Positions 10,399 through 23,030 of a DNA stretch of 64,000 nucleotides are shown in pieces. The number at the start of each line of letters is the position of its first letter. The first letter of the stretch is position 1. The position numbers and the translations under genes were made by a program. The DNA comes from Aldrovandia affinis (taxonomy: Eukaryota; Chordata; Actinopteri; Notacanthiformes; Halosauridae): contig JAINUG010000307.1 of assembly GCA_029706075.1 (NCBI GenBank), positions 655,501 to 719,500 of the forward strand. Reading direction: 5' to 3'. The notes under the pieces were generated by a model. The model did no database searches. It was given only the letters and a program-made list of their open reading frames with translations, and was not told the DNA's origin.

Positions 10399-12945
10399 CA
10401 CACCAACTACTGCACTGTAGTTTCCTCTTAATTGACGGTTTTCTGCACGTTAAATGGAAGACGTTACAAGGCCCCAAGGGGCGTGGCAGTGTATTTTTCG
10501 ACGATGTTGACAGACGAGTGGCTGACACTCAGCCTTTTCATCTTCAGAGAAGGCTGACATGGTTTCGGCGCTCACCATCGCCCGTGTCGAACCACGCGTG
10601 CACTCTCAACCCTTCCCAACCCCTTCACTCGAAAAAAAAAAAAAATGGTTTGCACAATTATGAGCGACAGACCATTTGCAATCAGATGTTTGTTTTGTGG
10701 CTGTGACATGTGGTACCCATTAAATGGCAGTTCTCAAGATTTACAGTACATTAAGTAATTTGTAAGTTATTCTGAGTATTATGTGGCGAAATTTTGAAAG
10801 TTGGAGCTCAAGATGTGCCAGGACGAGAGGGGGCACCAGTTTGGGGCGGGGTTCAAAGCCCAAGTATGGCTTTCGATATTTCAGGCATCTACAGCTGCGC
10901 TCATGTTTTCTGTTTCATCTGCATACAACATTTTTCTTTTTTTTTGTTGCAAACATGTTATATTTCTGTCCAAGGTACTAAACCATTGGTAGAATATGTC
11001 TGCTGAAACAGGAAATGTGATTAAAAATATATTAAAGATATTTTGGAGCTCATGGGTTTAAATCTAGGTTAAATCTATGTCTTAAAACGAGGAATGTAAA
11101 ATACCACATGTGAAAAGGCAATACAGTTTAGTTGCATCTGAGTATTCTTTTCCAGTGGTGTGCTTTTAAAAGTTAAACCAGGACCGTATGTCACATATCA
11201 TCATAAAGCATAAGCTTTAGCATATTCTGGTTGTAGAAATGCAGTGTTAAAGCGGTCTACCAGGGGTAGAAAGGCCATATTCTCATCTCAACTGCATTTG
11301 GACTACATCTTTTTGCCTCAGCACTGAAGTGTGGAGTTCAATGTCACAGACATTGAGCATATTTACAGATACATGTTTCACCTCATGAAAATTGTATGCA
11401 TCACTGCATTTTTGTGAAGCATCATTTATGTATGTTGGAAGGAAGTTTAGATTTCAGACGATAAGGTACAAGATTGCATATTTTGGGAATTTGCCATTTG
11501 TGATCTGAAGTTGTTGTTTTTTTCTTTGCTGGTACATAATGTTCCAAAGACGGTTGCTTCTCTATGCGTCATAAAAAATAAGTACATGCAAACATTTCGT
11601 TATAAAGCACAGACTCCCGTGAACCTAATGAAAATGCAATCACCAGTTTAGCTTAAGATTAAAACAGAGACTTAAGTTATTAATTTAGTAATTGCTTTTT
11701 ATGCTTTTAAATCTTTTTATTTCTTTCAAAAGGTAGGTTTGCAGTCAGTTTTCCATGTGTAGGTGTTGAAGCAATTGTTCTTTTCTTTGCACCTCCCTAA
11801 AATAGCAGACGTGCCAGGCTTCTAAGAAAATTAGTGAATTTAATTTCCTTGAGTAATGAAAATGTCATGCACCATTTAATAAAACTGTATGAAAAAAGTC
11901 TGTGTTTCACACAGCACAGATAGCTTAGCCCTGTGGATTTGAAAGTTATACAGTTGGCCCTTTTGATGTTTTCTAACAGTTTTGTTTCTTTTTCTTGATG
12001 TGACTTCAAATTAATCTGAACAACCTCGTTGTAAATATGAAAATGGAAGTTGTTTGGTGTCTCCATAACTCGCAGCGCTGCAGTTTCGGGAAACCGATAT
12101 CTCTTTCCTTTTAAACTGGGGAATTATTTTACGTTTATGAGTTTGTCTCATCTTCAAGGTCAAAAATGTAATTTTTGCTCTTTCAAAGGGTTATAACCTT
12201 AAAAGGGAGCTTGACTTCCATCCTGGCTGATTAATGAGAGACTTCTGCATTTGATGTTTCAACGGTGACATTTTAAACTTTAAATATTTTATATGCATAC
12301 GTAAAAAAAAAAAAAAATGAAGATATGCATTCATGTGGAATAAACGGTATTGCAGAGAAGAAAGGCTGGGTCGGGTATCATTTTAATAGAACAGTTAGAG
12401 TGCAATGGTTTTTCTTGGTGATTTTTATTTGAGGTTTTTATGTGTGCGCAAGCTGATTTAAAGGCACACTAAATCACTGGGGATGGGGAGTAGTGGATTA
12501 TGCATTTAATCAAGTAGCAGGCCTTGGAGAACTGGCTAGCCGAGTAGCCAGGGCAGCGGCAAGGGCTTTCTGTACCGCGTCGCTGATCCCCTCCCTTCTC
12601 CCTCCAAACCGAATGGTGTTTTCACTTCACTGTGAGAGAAAATGAACGTGTATCCAGGAGCGAAACCTCCAAAGAACCCTGCAGCTCTGTTGGGCTCACG
12701 CTTCATACGGGCTGTTGACAAAGTCTCAGGACTAACAGCAAGCGGAATATGTAAGCTTACCATTAATAATCTGCAAAATAGGCCCAAGTTTGCAGTTGTC
12801 CTGGCCTGTCAGTATTTTCCCAATGCCTCGGAGGGGCGCTTCTTTGAGATGTTTGCCCACTTCAGAATGTACTCTATTGTTTTGTCCATCATCGGACATA
12901 AAGTGAAGCCTACAGAAGTGTTTCTGAAACTCATATAATATACAC
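10396..12945. other. Gene-free AT-rich sequence
   Basis: No exon is recognised. A runs lie at about 10632-10645 and 12303-12317 with no identified retroposon body. Frames at 11797-12066 and 12642-12938 show no known motif or codon structure that would support a gene. Confidence 0.4.
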
Positions 12946-13081
12946 CATTTAGCAGACGCTTTTATCCAAAGCGACTTACAGTAGTGAATGCATACATTTT
13001 CAGTATATGTGGCCCCAGTGGGGATTGAACCCACAACCTAAGCGTTGCCAACGCTGTGCTCTACCAACTGAGCCACAGAGA
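12946..13081 (-). mobile_element. tRNA-derived SINE with L2-type fish tail
   Basis: On the minus strand the copy opens with a clear tRNA-like half. The A box TGGCTCAGTTGG is at 13064-13075 and the B box GGTTCAATCCC at 13021-13031. An anticodon-like arm AGCG-TTGGCAA-CGCT is consistent with an Ala-type GGC anticodon. A short linker leads to the conserved tail GTCGCTTTGGATAAAAGCG and GTCTGCTAAATG at 12946-12980. That tail is shared by many fish SINEs and is thought to match a partner LINE. It is not a working tRNA gene, because no acceptor stem closes it. A detached copy of the same tail lies at 34381-34430. Confidence 0.88.
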
Positions 13082-13872
13082 ACCACACATATATAAAGTA
13101 GTCGTAACGGGGGGGGGGGGGTCCGCAAAGGGGCTGGTCCATAACTTCCACACCCTCTGGTGTCAGCTGGCCTCTCAGGCGTTTTGCCTAATCGCATGCA
13201 GAATTTGCTCTGCATTCGCATCCATCTCTCTGGCTCTGTTTGCACACCTGCACTCAGCCACTGCGGCGAGTCCCGCCTCGTGCTTCGGAGCACGTCCGGG
13301 CACGTGAGAACATGCCGTCTGCGAGCGAACCCTGTCGCAAGTTCAGACACGCAGAGCGTTTGGTCTGGCAGGCCCGGTCCTGAACCTTTCTCAACGGCCT
13401 CTCCATGTGTTTACTTTTCAACACATTTTCACTAACAGGTTGTTTTTCGTTAGTCATGTGTATTTTTTTAATTTTACTTCATGTTTTTGCAGTTCCACAT
13501 CCGGTCTTGCTCCATGTGTGGTATTGTGTTCATTTTTACAGCTCTATTAAGTAGCCACCTTGAAATGATAAATATCGTCATTATTGTTATCATACTTCTT
13601 AATACGCTGTTGAAATATTTTGGTAGCCCATATCATCTGCCGTGTGTGAGGAAACGTCTTTGACAAAAGAGGATTACTTCTCTCTGAGTCACACGTGTAA
13701 TTAATTTTGGCGTGCTGAAGTTGTTAGCAAATTGCTCCATTGTCAGTTCTCACGTCACAAAACAATATTTATCTTCAATTTCCATGCTAACCTGGGGGAG
13801 ATAGAAAAGGGACTCCAGGTTTGGAGGGCCAGCTGAAGCACTTGCTACACATGATTGGTCATAATATCGCCC
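13082..13872. other. Gene-free sequence with a G13 run
   Basis: A run of 13 G residues lies at 13109-13121. The rest has no recognised gene. Frames on both strands between 13000 and 13457 overlap one another and the SINE, so they are not credible. Confidence 0.45.
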
Positions 13873-14175
13873 AGTGAGGGAGGGTTTTAGTCAGCTGGGT
13901 TTTCCCAACTTATCGCACGATACCGACTCCCTGTGGCCTATCAGGTGCCTGTTGTTGGCCTGCACCAGCTGTGCTGCGGTCCTCCGGCACACTGACTGCT
14001 CAGCTCAGCTGGCAGGCTGCAGAGTGAAAGGAAGTGGCAGCTGGTTATAGGTGTTTCGGAGGATATGCTAGTGCGTCCCCTCCCAAATGGACGCAGGATA
14101 TTGCAACAATGGGACGGCCTACAGTGACAATTCCGTATTCCAAATTGGGGAATAAATTGGAGAAAAAGAAAAAGG
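13873..14175 (+). mobile_element. Dispersed fish SINE or SINE-like element
   Basis: The 3' half carries GTGTTTCGGAGGATATGC, AATGGGACGGCC, ACAATTCCGTATTCC and CAAATTGGGG, ending in an A-rich AGAAAAAGAAAAAGG tail at 14161-14175. This order of words is familiar from abundant short interspersed repeats in several fish groups, including salmonid copies ending in AAATTGGGGAGAAAA. The 5' tRNA head is not clear, so the copy may be 5' truncated. The 104-codon minus-strand frame at 13941-14255 is an artefact of this element. Confidence 0.7.
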
Positions 14176-15179
14176 TAAAATATATATTTGTTATATAGTA
14201 TATTCATATGTAAAATGTGCATAGCACATGATGAATATGCCACTGTGACAATCAAAACTCAAATGCTACCGGCCTTAAAGTTTTGCATATACTTTCTAAT
14301 AAAATCACACATTAGGCTAAAATATGCATTAAACCGAATTGGCTAATGCATAAAATACACATAGCTAGGTTGTATAACTTTTCAGGCACTTTGTGACTAT
14401 GTATATTGCTGTAACATTACAAATCCTACAACAAATCTGGTGTGTGTGTTTTAGTGCGTGTAAATTCAGTAAACCCCTTGCTTGTGGTTTGTGTCTTATC
14501 TCTGCTCCCAGACTCAGCCACTTGAGGTACAAACATCTTGCCCTTGGTTGCCACCTTCATCATTTCCAAGACATTGCTGAACTATATATATATATATATT
14601 TATTTTTTATTTTTTTAAATTTATTTTTAATCTGTCTTTTATCAAGTGACTACATATCCATGGGATACACTACATACCCAAAAATGACATATCCAGTGGA
14701 TACATAAGTTATCCAAGATTTGCCCTAGATTCATTCGTATTTAAGAATGTATCTTAATACAGAGGCCTGTTTGATGTGAATATGGTGTCAGTCCTGGCGT
14801 TGATTATCCCCAGCCTGCCCCCACCCCTCTGCTCATAAGACCATCACCATTACTGCTGTTCCGTCAAAAAATTAATATGTGCGCTGAACGCCTGACGACT
14901 TGCGCTGTCCTACAGGACAACAAAGCTTTTAGTTCAGTTTTTAATTTATACGTTGCAGCATTCTGGCTGACAGAGCGGTGCAATTGGACGTGGCCTTTAT
15001 CTAACTGACTGTCCACAAATTAGAGGAGGGATAAAATAAATGAAAAGCAAATGAAAACCTCTGAATGCAGTTGAATTAATGGTGTTATGCTGTCCTAATG
15101 GGTGGAGAAAAATGTTTCCGCATCTTTATTATTATTGTCTCTTCTGTGTCTGTTTTCGGGGGATAGTTTTGGTTTCGTT
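14176..15179. other. Gene-free AT-rich sequence
   Basis: Contains an (AT)n run at 14583-14599 followed by T-rich sequence to about 14640. No gene is recognised, and the 104-codon frame at 14393-14707 crosses the AT run. Confidence 0.45.
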
Positions 15180-15520
15180 GTCGAGGCTGTAAGAAAGCTC
15201 AGGCTTCAGTAATTATACGGCGAAGACATAAAGACGTTACAAACGCCGAGTCTGTTAATTATGAAAGTTTGGGCGCCTGGTTTAATGAGGGATCTTTACA
15301 AGACAAGACAACTTATTTCAGTTTTATGGCTCTTTCAGAAAACTTCTAAGCCGAGATGCGCAAACGATTGATTGAATTATATTTCCTGTATATGGAAATT
15401 GAGGAATAATTTAACGAACTTTTTTTTGTTGAATTTCATAAATCACTTTAGATTATCCATATGCAAGCTTTTGAGGCGAAAGGAAGTAAACAAAATATTT
15501 CTGTTAACCCACTGTCTTGG
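15180..15520. promoter_or_regulatory. Possible conserved noncoding block
   Basis: AT-rich, repeat-free sequence with CAGTAATTATACGG, GTTAATTATGAAAG, CGATTGATTGAATTAT and GGAATAATTTAACG words. Such homeodomain- and PBX-like density is typical of developmental enhancers. No coding frame is present. Confidence 0.3.
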
Positions 15521-16344
15521 AAAAAAATCAGATATAAGCGTGCACTATTGACACTGTTAGCAAGGCAGGCAGTGCATTGGTGCCTGGTCTCTGACTCCTG
15601 CTTCCGTTATATGGGTCGTGTTCACATATGAAAATCCATGGCTGTATTGAGATCCCGATGAAGATGCCGAGGTGTGATTCCTAACCTTGTTTTGTTCCTG
15701 TTTGCAAAGCCACCCTGCTGTTAGATTTGAATGTGGTCAGTGCCTTACACATCATCATTGTGTGACCCATAAGCATGTGCTCTTGTAGTAGCTTGCTCAT
15801 TCTACCAAATAGTGACACTACGAGTCACAGATGGTCAGATGAATACACCCATGTGACATAAATGCCAGTGAGTCTTTTCAGTGTCATCTTTAGGTCTACA
15901 TAAATTAGTATTAGTATTCTTACCACTAACTAAATGACTAGGACTAGTAGGTCCTAGTCCATTTTCAGCCATCCAATGCATGAATTGAGGAAGATGATTT
16001 TAGTTTGCCGCATGTCTCTAGGGCAGCAAGCAAAACAACTTTTGAACCAATGTGAGATCAACAACATTTTGCATGCCTCATTTCAGATCCAAATGGATAT
16101 GCAAAGACTGCATCTTAGATCCAGGTGAATGTTCTAATGTGATAGCCTAGCAATTGAATGCCAGATATGAAGTTGCCCCAAGGGGAACACTTCTTGGCCA
16201 GTAAGAGCTTGGATTGCAAAGGAGGAACCTAATCGAAGGTCCCTGCTGGGTTCCCATACTCCACAGTTTGAAAAATTGTATGGATGAGTTTCTCCTCCAA
16301 CTTAAACAGGATGTCCCTTTAAAAAAATATTCTTTCCATATGAT
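15521..16344. other. Gene-free unique sequence
   Basis: No gene or repeat family is recognised. A short dyad built on GGACTAG and CTAGTCC lies near 15940-15961. Confidence 0.4.
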
Positions 16345-16411
16345 TACTGTAGTTGGATAGCAAGGGCAACTGTCCTATAGTTAGACCGCTATGTTATCCG
16401 CCACCCCCCAT
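16345..16411 (-). mobile_element. tRNA-like SINE head fragment
   Basis: The minus strand reads GGTGGCGGATAACATAGCGG then TCTAACTATAGGACAG. It aligns with the head of the SINE at 8300-8718, which has GGTGGATGGCGTAGCGGTC then TAACGC. Only the 5' promoter part is recognisable. The A box is mutated, so this is an old, dead copy. Confidence 0.5.
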
Positions 16412-18025
16412 AATACGATTTTAAATATTTTTCTTGATGGGCAAAATTCCCAAGCCAACGTTCCTGTGGAAATTTACCGGACATTTACCAGAAATGTACT
16501 ACCATTTTTCCACCACTTTGAAACCCTAATTCTACTTTATTTATTTATTTATTTATTTTAAATGTTTTAATTACACCTCTCATATATTTAGAAGAAGAAA
16601 GTGCATGGATTCAGCATGGATTCAGCAGCATACCAGCAACATCTGTACAAAATTGTGAGTTGATTGAATACAAATATTTGGGTGTTCAGTAAAGCCAGTA
16701 GGTGATGTCCTCTTAGTGTTCCAAAAACCTCTCCGAAGCTCTCCAAAGTGTACCATGAACATTACACACATTTCATTCCCTTTCCATTACTTTAAAACAC
16801 ATTCAATTACAACTCAATTGCAAATTGAACCCAATTACAACCCAAATACAATGAGTACAATTGCTTTCATCACTTAGCTGAAATAATTAAGCATTACATA
16901 AAAGTGAACACATTTTCAATGTCTTGAATGTTAAAGTGAAACTAGTTTCCAGAGAGTATAATGTAACTGTACAGGAGTGATTGTCAGCTGAATGTCTGTC
17001 ATTTTGGTTCAATGTGTGATGATAGAGCAGGGCATTGTAATGTTGGATTATCTCTTGTAATGAGTTGATGAAAAGTATGGACTCAATTTAAAGGTAGGAA
17101 ACCTGGCCTTTATTTGCTGCTAAGCATGCACATTTAATATTAGCCAACAGGGAAGGGAAACAACACAGCATTTTAGCATTTTTTTAAACTTTGAATTACT
17201 TTGGAATAATGCAGATAATGATTACAATTTCAGAATGAATGAGTATTCTGGTATGGTGCACAGGTTCAATATCTTATATGTTATATGTATGTTATATATT
17301 GTTTTAGCCTACGGCGGTGGATGAGGTGATGTATTACCTTTACCACTTACATAATTTCAGCTGCTGCTAAAATTGATGAAAATATTTACAAAAAATTTAA
17401 AAAAAGTAAGACTTACTCAACTTACTTACACAGTGCTTTGCATTTGGATTGAATACAGGCCAGTAAGGAGGCTCTGAGTGGCTTTCACATGCCACTGTGT
17501 GTTGGCTGAATTCTGAATGAACCCATAATTAGCCACTGGAACTGCAGTGTAGAGCTAACTCCTCCAAAGCACCAATATTGAATCGATCCCTTGATATGTC
17601 TCTGACAGTAACTCAACTTGGAGTCAGGAAGTTAGAACTTACACTTTAAATGGGATTTGGAAACAAACATTCTTTTATTATTATCAGGGCATGGTTTGTT
17701 TTCTCTTCCTATTTGCTCCTGAGGGGGGATTAGGGCTGTCTGTCATGTTGACGGGCAGCTCTCGAATCACGTCTTTCCAGCAAAGTGGCTGATTTTTGTC
17801 AGCCCTTGTCAGAAAAAGAATGGCGTTATCAGTAGCACCTTGTTTGGAGACGCACAAAACCGCTAAACCCACAATTCATGGGAGATCTGTTTACAATCTG
17901 CGCCAGCCGGTGACTGTTAAACAGCTCTCCATCCTGGTGCTGCTGTGAGGGGGGACACAGCAGAGCGATTACATCCTTAAACACTGACTGGGCCTGGATC
18001 TGCACAAGCCCCAGACTCGTGTCCT

Positions 18026-18028
<3 letters not shown>
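16412..18028. other. Gene-free AT-rich sequence with small repeats
   Basis: A (TTTA)n run lies at 16536-16560. A perfect two-copy tandem of GCATGGATTCA lies at 16603-16624. No gene is recognised; the minus-strand frame at 17684-17872 has no known motif. Confidence 0.45.
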
Positions 18029-18059
<31 letters not shown>

Positions 18060-18345
18060 CCCATGAACACACACACACACACACACAAAAAAACACATTT
18101 TAATTCTTTATTTGCGACTACAGTTAAACACAAGTCACAAAAAAGGGCCCAAATGTTGTAATGTCAGGGATGCCTTAGACTTTGTATCTATCCAATGTCA
18201 ATGTCAATAAACACACACACATACACACGCACACACACAAACACACCACACAGCACCTGAACACACACACACACACACAAACGCACACAAACACACACAG
18301 CCCGTGAACACACACACACACAAACACACACACATAAAGACACAA
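18029..18345. repeat. Long interrupted CA microsatellite
   Basis: Two main CA blocks at 18029-18096 and about 18209-18345 flank about 110 bases of ordinary sequence. The 18-mer CAGCCCRTGAACACACAC, allowing one or two changes, recurs at about 18057, 18251 and 18298. This suggests that the blocks expanded together as a larger unit. The minus-strand Cys/Val-rich frames here come from the repeat. Confidence 0.9.
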
Positions 18346-19804
18346 ACCACAACAGGCAAACACTGAAAAACTCTGCTAAGCGTATTTCTTTGAGCATCAT
18401 TGTTTCATGTGGCTGGTCAGTAGGAGGTATTTAGCGGACTGTAACACAGCACAGTTATTGTCTGTGTAGGTGGCGGTCAGCGACTGAACCCTTATTCTGA
18501 GAAGCGTAATAAATGTGCATGCACTCTGGTTTTTATTTTTTTTGCATTCCTCATTATCTTGTCATTATTTCTAAATTGACAGATAATATGGCATCTATTG
18601 AAAAATGTTACACCCAGTCTGTACGACTTCAGTTTTCCATTTATTTTGATTTCTAATTTATTTCTAAGGGGACAACCTAAATGCTAGATGTGACTTTATG
18701 CCAATGTACTCTTACATCTGTCTGCTTGCAAAGCTAAAAGTTCTCTTTTTCAATTTAAGGATGGAAAAATCCTTCATTTAGCACAAAAAAAAGTCATGTT
18801 CGTTTTGGAATAAATAAATGTGAAATGCATTTCATTGTATAGTTGTAACTTTTTAAATGCTCTCTTTATTAAACACAACAACAACTTGAGCTGTATGATT
18901 TAAATCTTAAGATTAAAAAATCTGCATTATTTAAAATCTCACACCTGTATTTGCCTGATGTGAAATTGTGTAATTTTATCACTTTATCTTTCTTATTTGT
19001 TATACAAAAATATATGGATTATAGATTAAATGGATAAAAATAGATTTGCCAGCTACATTTTCCTACAGGTTTTGAAAATTGTATCTCCCAAGCAACTACA
19101 ACTGTATCTGCAGGTCTGCAAACTTCAGTATGTATATCAGAGATTGTGAATTGAGAAGACCATTTGGCTTGTGCAATGCCACTGGTATATCTTTGTTCTT
19201 TCTTTTACTTGAATTCCCAAAATGGGTGCCGATTAACTGAAAATGCAGTTTTAACCTGTTCATTCTTTCATATAGAAATATATGACATTTCCATGCCTAT
19301 ATTTCCATGCCTTTTTTCCCCCTCAAATCCCCAAAAGCTTTTTTGGTGGTGTCCATCCATTGAGAGTGGTCAAGGTAGATGGAACTGGAGTATTTGGGGT
19401 GATGCAAGTCTCTCCCTTTTCATCAAGTGAACATGAACGTTGGCACTAGCCGTGGTGTTTTATCACTGTCCGGGCTGTGCTGAAGGCTGTAAAGATATCA
19501 CATGTGAATTAAAAGCACTACGGGAAGTGTCTGTGGATTCCTCCATTTTGCCTGCAAGTCAGCAGCTTTTTTGTTGTTGTGAAGAGAGGTGCTGTTTTAG
19601 CAGCCTTTCATCCCAAGGAGACTGATTGTTGTTTTTACGGCCCCGGAAGTGATATGAGAAAGGGGTGCACTAAATCACTGCGGAGGCAGGCTCTGTGAGC
19701 CTTCGGTCGAAGGACGGCATCACCTCCCGCCTGGATCGCTGAAGATCCCTTCAGATGTAAAGGGAGATCAGATCTCAAGTGGGAGGGCCCAGTGAAATAG
19801 ACAC
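18346..19804. other. Gene-free AT-rich sequence
   Basis: No gene or named repeat is recognised. The frames at 19164-19430 and 19440-19625 have no known domain. Confidence 0.4.
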
Positions 19805-19889
19805 ACAGCCAATCAGGAGACAGTGATGGGTATCACATTTCTTCATGCAACCAATCAGGAGAGAGCGATGGGTGTCATATTTGTTTGTC
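19805..19889. repeat. Diverged tandem duplication with CCAAT boxes
   Basis: Two copies with a 42-bp period share CCAATCAGGAGA, GATGGGT and TCA(C/T)ATTT. They begin at about 19809 and 19851. Each carries a CCAAT box, the motif bound by NF-Y in promoters and enhancers. Confidence 0.65.
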
Positions 19890-21779
19890 GCCATAAAGGA
19901 GATGATTATGTGCTGTGAGATCATAAATCGGAATGTATATCGTGCCCCAGAGATATGGCACAGAGGTTGGTAAACGTTTGAACAATTTAGTCTCGGACGC
20001 ACAAGAGGAAACCAAGCTAGTGGGAGTTACGTTAGCTACCATTATCTGGAGTGTTCTAATTCGGGTGTTCACTTATGCACCTAGGATCCTAATGAAATTG
20101 CTGTACCCCCTCGTCTTTGAATTCTGTGGCATATGATACACAGAGCCCAGCGTTTGATGGAAATGGATGGAAAACATAATTGAAAAGGTGGTTTCCATTC
20201 AGATTCTGGGCTCAGGCTACTGTGCAGGAAGTACCCCCCCTCCCCTTAATTGTAGTTGTGAGATCAATTGCTGTGTAAATAGATCCCTTGAGTGAGGGTC
20301 ACTTTGATTTTTCTTGGACATCAGGTTAGAGATGGCGCTGTGCAGATGCACAATTTTTTGGTATTATATGGGTGCATTGCCTTTGTATTTACAGTAGTCA
20401 TTTTTTAAACAAATCTGTTAAGATCCGGTTCGGTTCGGTTAACCGAATATTTTCATATGTGAATCCAGTCCTTATGTAATTTGATTTGTATGTTTAAAAA
20501 AAAAAAAAATACAGAAAGTGTGATAAATAGCAAGCTAAAGTCTGTTGCCACGACACACTCCATTGCATAATTTAACCTTTTCTGGTTCCCAATGCCTCTC
20601 CTTCTTCACTGCTGTTGGTCCCAGCAGTTCAGTACTGACCCATGTCTATAGTCCCAATACAATTACCAGATCATTCCTCTGTGACCCCCCCTTCCCCCGA
20701 GTGGCAAAAGTGCTATTCAGGGGTTTATTTCTCATTTTGAAACAGGCAGAAGGTTTGGGAGAAAGGGCTCCCATTGGCTGTAAATGGTGAATGACAGATC
20801 GTATCTTTCTCAACCCGGTCCCAGGGCCGAGGAGGCTAGGGCGCGAGTCAATCACGCTCCGCGTCGCGTCAACTTGAGATGCAAGCCGTACGCGGCAGGC
20901 ACACTGCCGCAGGCACTAAAGCTCAAGGATGATGCAAACTGCAAAGTATATTGCTCTGTCCATTAAAGGGTTTTAATAGTGGAGCTACATTAGTGATTTT
21001 ATTTTTACAGTAATAAATACATCATTGATTGAAGCTTTTTCCAGGGAGAAGGTGAATTGCATTAGTTTGTTGACCATTAAGGCATAGCAATGAGTTAAGC
21101 TATAGAAAAGGTTTACAGCAACTGTAAAATCTATTGGAATGGAGAAGAACTCCGGTCTTCCTGGTACCGCTAAAAGGTTTATCTCAAAGTATGGTCTGAT
21201 AATTGACTGATTTATCTTGCGTTTTTGTACAACCGGATTATGAAATTACGTGTTTTCCAAAAGCACAATGCTGCATTCAAGGGGTGCGCACTAGAAAGTG
21301 CAAGATCTTTTCCTTTTTTAAAACCAGCGTGTGCAGTTTTCGAACCCAGTACAGCCTATTTCACATAGGGCAGGGCTATTACATCCGTAGGCATATTTCA
21401 GTCATTATATTAAATCATTTATTTTTCCCAACAACAACATAAGGACTATTTTATCACATCAGTGCAAGCAGCGTAAAAAATCGTGAAGGACAACAAAGGC
21501 AAGGATTTGGATTGTTAACTCTTGACCATTAATATTCAGTTAGATTCTATAAGCCCAAGGTATTCTGGTTTAGGGGGAGCTAGTGTTTGTGCCTGAGCTT
21601 GTTGTCATGTAAAAAAAAAAATGCCTGTGTGCTTTTCCAGACACATTGATATATACTACCCCTTTGTAAATAAATCCACACAAAGTGCGAGGGAGAATTT
21701 TATCTGAAATTTGGTATTTAGGAGATTCGGAGTGAATGATGATATGTGACAATCAGTCACAGCAATTAGTGTTACTGTT
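19890..21779. other. Gene-free sequence with small repeats
   Basis: (CGGTT)3 at 20426-20440 runs into a CGGTTAACCG palindrome at 20436-20445. An A run lies at about 20496-20509. No exon is recognised. Confidence 0.4.
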
Positions 21780-22120
21780 AAGAGCCCTTTTTGTTTTCCC
21801 TCACCCATACAGAATGTCACAAATAAATCCTCACTTGCATTTGCATATTAATTGGATCTGAGACGTCAAGCATCTTTCATTAAGCAAAATGATCTGCATA
21901 TTTGGAGACATAAAATAGTTTATTTCGATGTGGGAAAAGAAGTCATTGAAAATTGACCGCTCGCAGGATGTAAACTTTGTGTGGGTGTCGGCTGTTGGCT
22001 GTCTCTCATTAACCCTTTCTCCTGGGTGGGAACGGTCGAGATGAAGTCACGGCTGACTGGCCATAAAGGGAAGAGAGCTTTCCTGATTAAAACAAAGCGG
22101 GGGGACAAACAGCAAAACAG
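21780..22120. promoter_or_regulatory. Possible conserved noncoding block
   Basis: Contains an octamer fused to a homeodomain word (ATTTGCATATTAATTGG from 21839), AAGCAAAATGATCTGCATAT, and ATAAAATAGTTTATTT. The stretch is repeat-free with no coding frame, so an enhancer is a reasonable reading. No alignment is available. Confidence 0.3.
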
Positions 22121-23030
22121 CTCTTTTGTTTTGTGTTGATTATGTGGCCGTAAATGCAGTCATTTACAGATGTGTATATATGTGGAGATGATATGCATTT
22201 GTGCATGCATTGATATTGTGTGCCAGTACATTTTCAATGTACTTTTTAAGTAAGTATATCATAAAATGATCAGGTGGATGGCTTTTTCTGTTTAGTTACA
22301 CTATAGTAACTGGTGATAGCCTTAGATTGATGTGTTGTAGTGATACGGCAGGTGTGCCGTGAATAGGTCCGATTCACATTAATCAACACTTTTAATGTTT
22401 AACATTGTGTTTATTGCCATGGAAACCATGATGAGAGACCTTTGTGGCAATGTTGTTGCCATGTTGGTCTGTGATGTTGTAAGAACTAAACCAATCGAAA
22501 CATTGTCATACGTTAAGTGGCATTACAGTGGGGCAAATATAGTTTTTAATGCCATTTTGTAGCAATGTTTTGGCCAGGTCATGTTGGATTTTTGTTTCTG
22601 AATTGCTTTAAAAACATGATTATGTAACATTCATTGTGAATTCTAAATTCAGTGTACATACATTTGAATCTGAATACCTTGTAATCAGTAAATACTAATA
22701 ATGTAATAATAGTAAAATATATAAACATAGATAGTTTTCATTTAACCATGTTTATCAACTTCTTGACAAGAGCAAGAACATATCTGTTCAAGGGGCTACA
22801 GTTACTCTGGTGGATCACATAATTTTTTGCCACCTAGTGGTAAAATGTAGGCACTTTCTTACCTTAGGGGAGCCACTCAGTTAGTAAGCCAGTCAGTGAG
22901 AGAGCGAATGAAGGGGCCTTTTTCTATGTATAGTCACAACCAAAAGGTTACAACTATGCAATAAAAATAGCAAAGTTGCTGAAAATTTCCAAGTAAAAAA
23001 TGTATTTTCAATTTTTAAATCCTAAATAAA
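22121..23030. other. Gene-free AT-rich sequence
   Basis: No gene, RNA or repeat family is recognised. Confidence 0.4.

Noticed and set aside
12642..12938. 98-codon frame ending next to a SINE
   Set aside because: No recognised family or splice context; overlapped by a minus-strand frame of similar size.
13000..13081. Functional tRNA-Ala gene
   Set aside because: The A and B boxes are good, but no acceptor stem closes and the sequence continues into a SINE tail.
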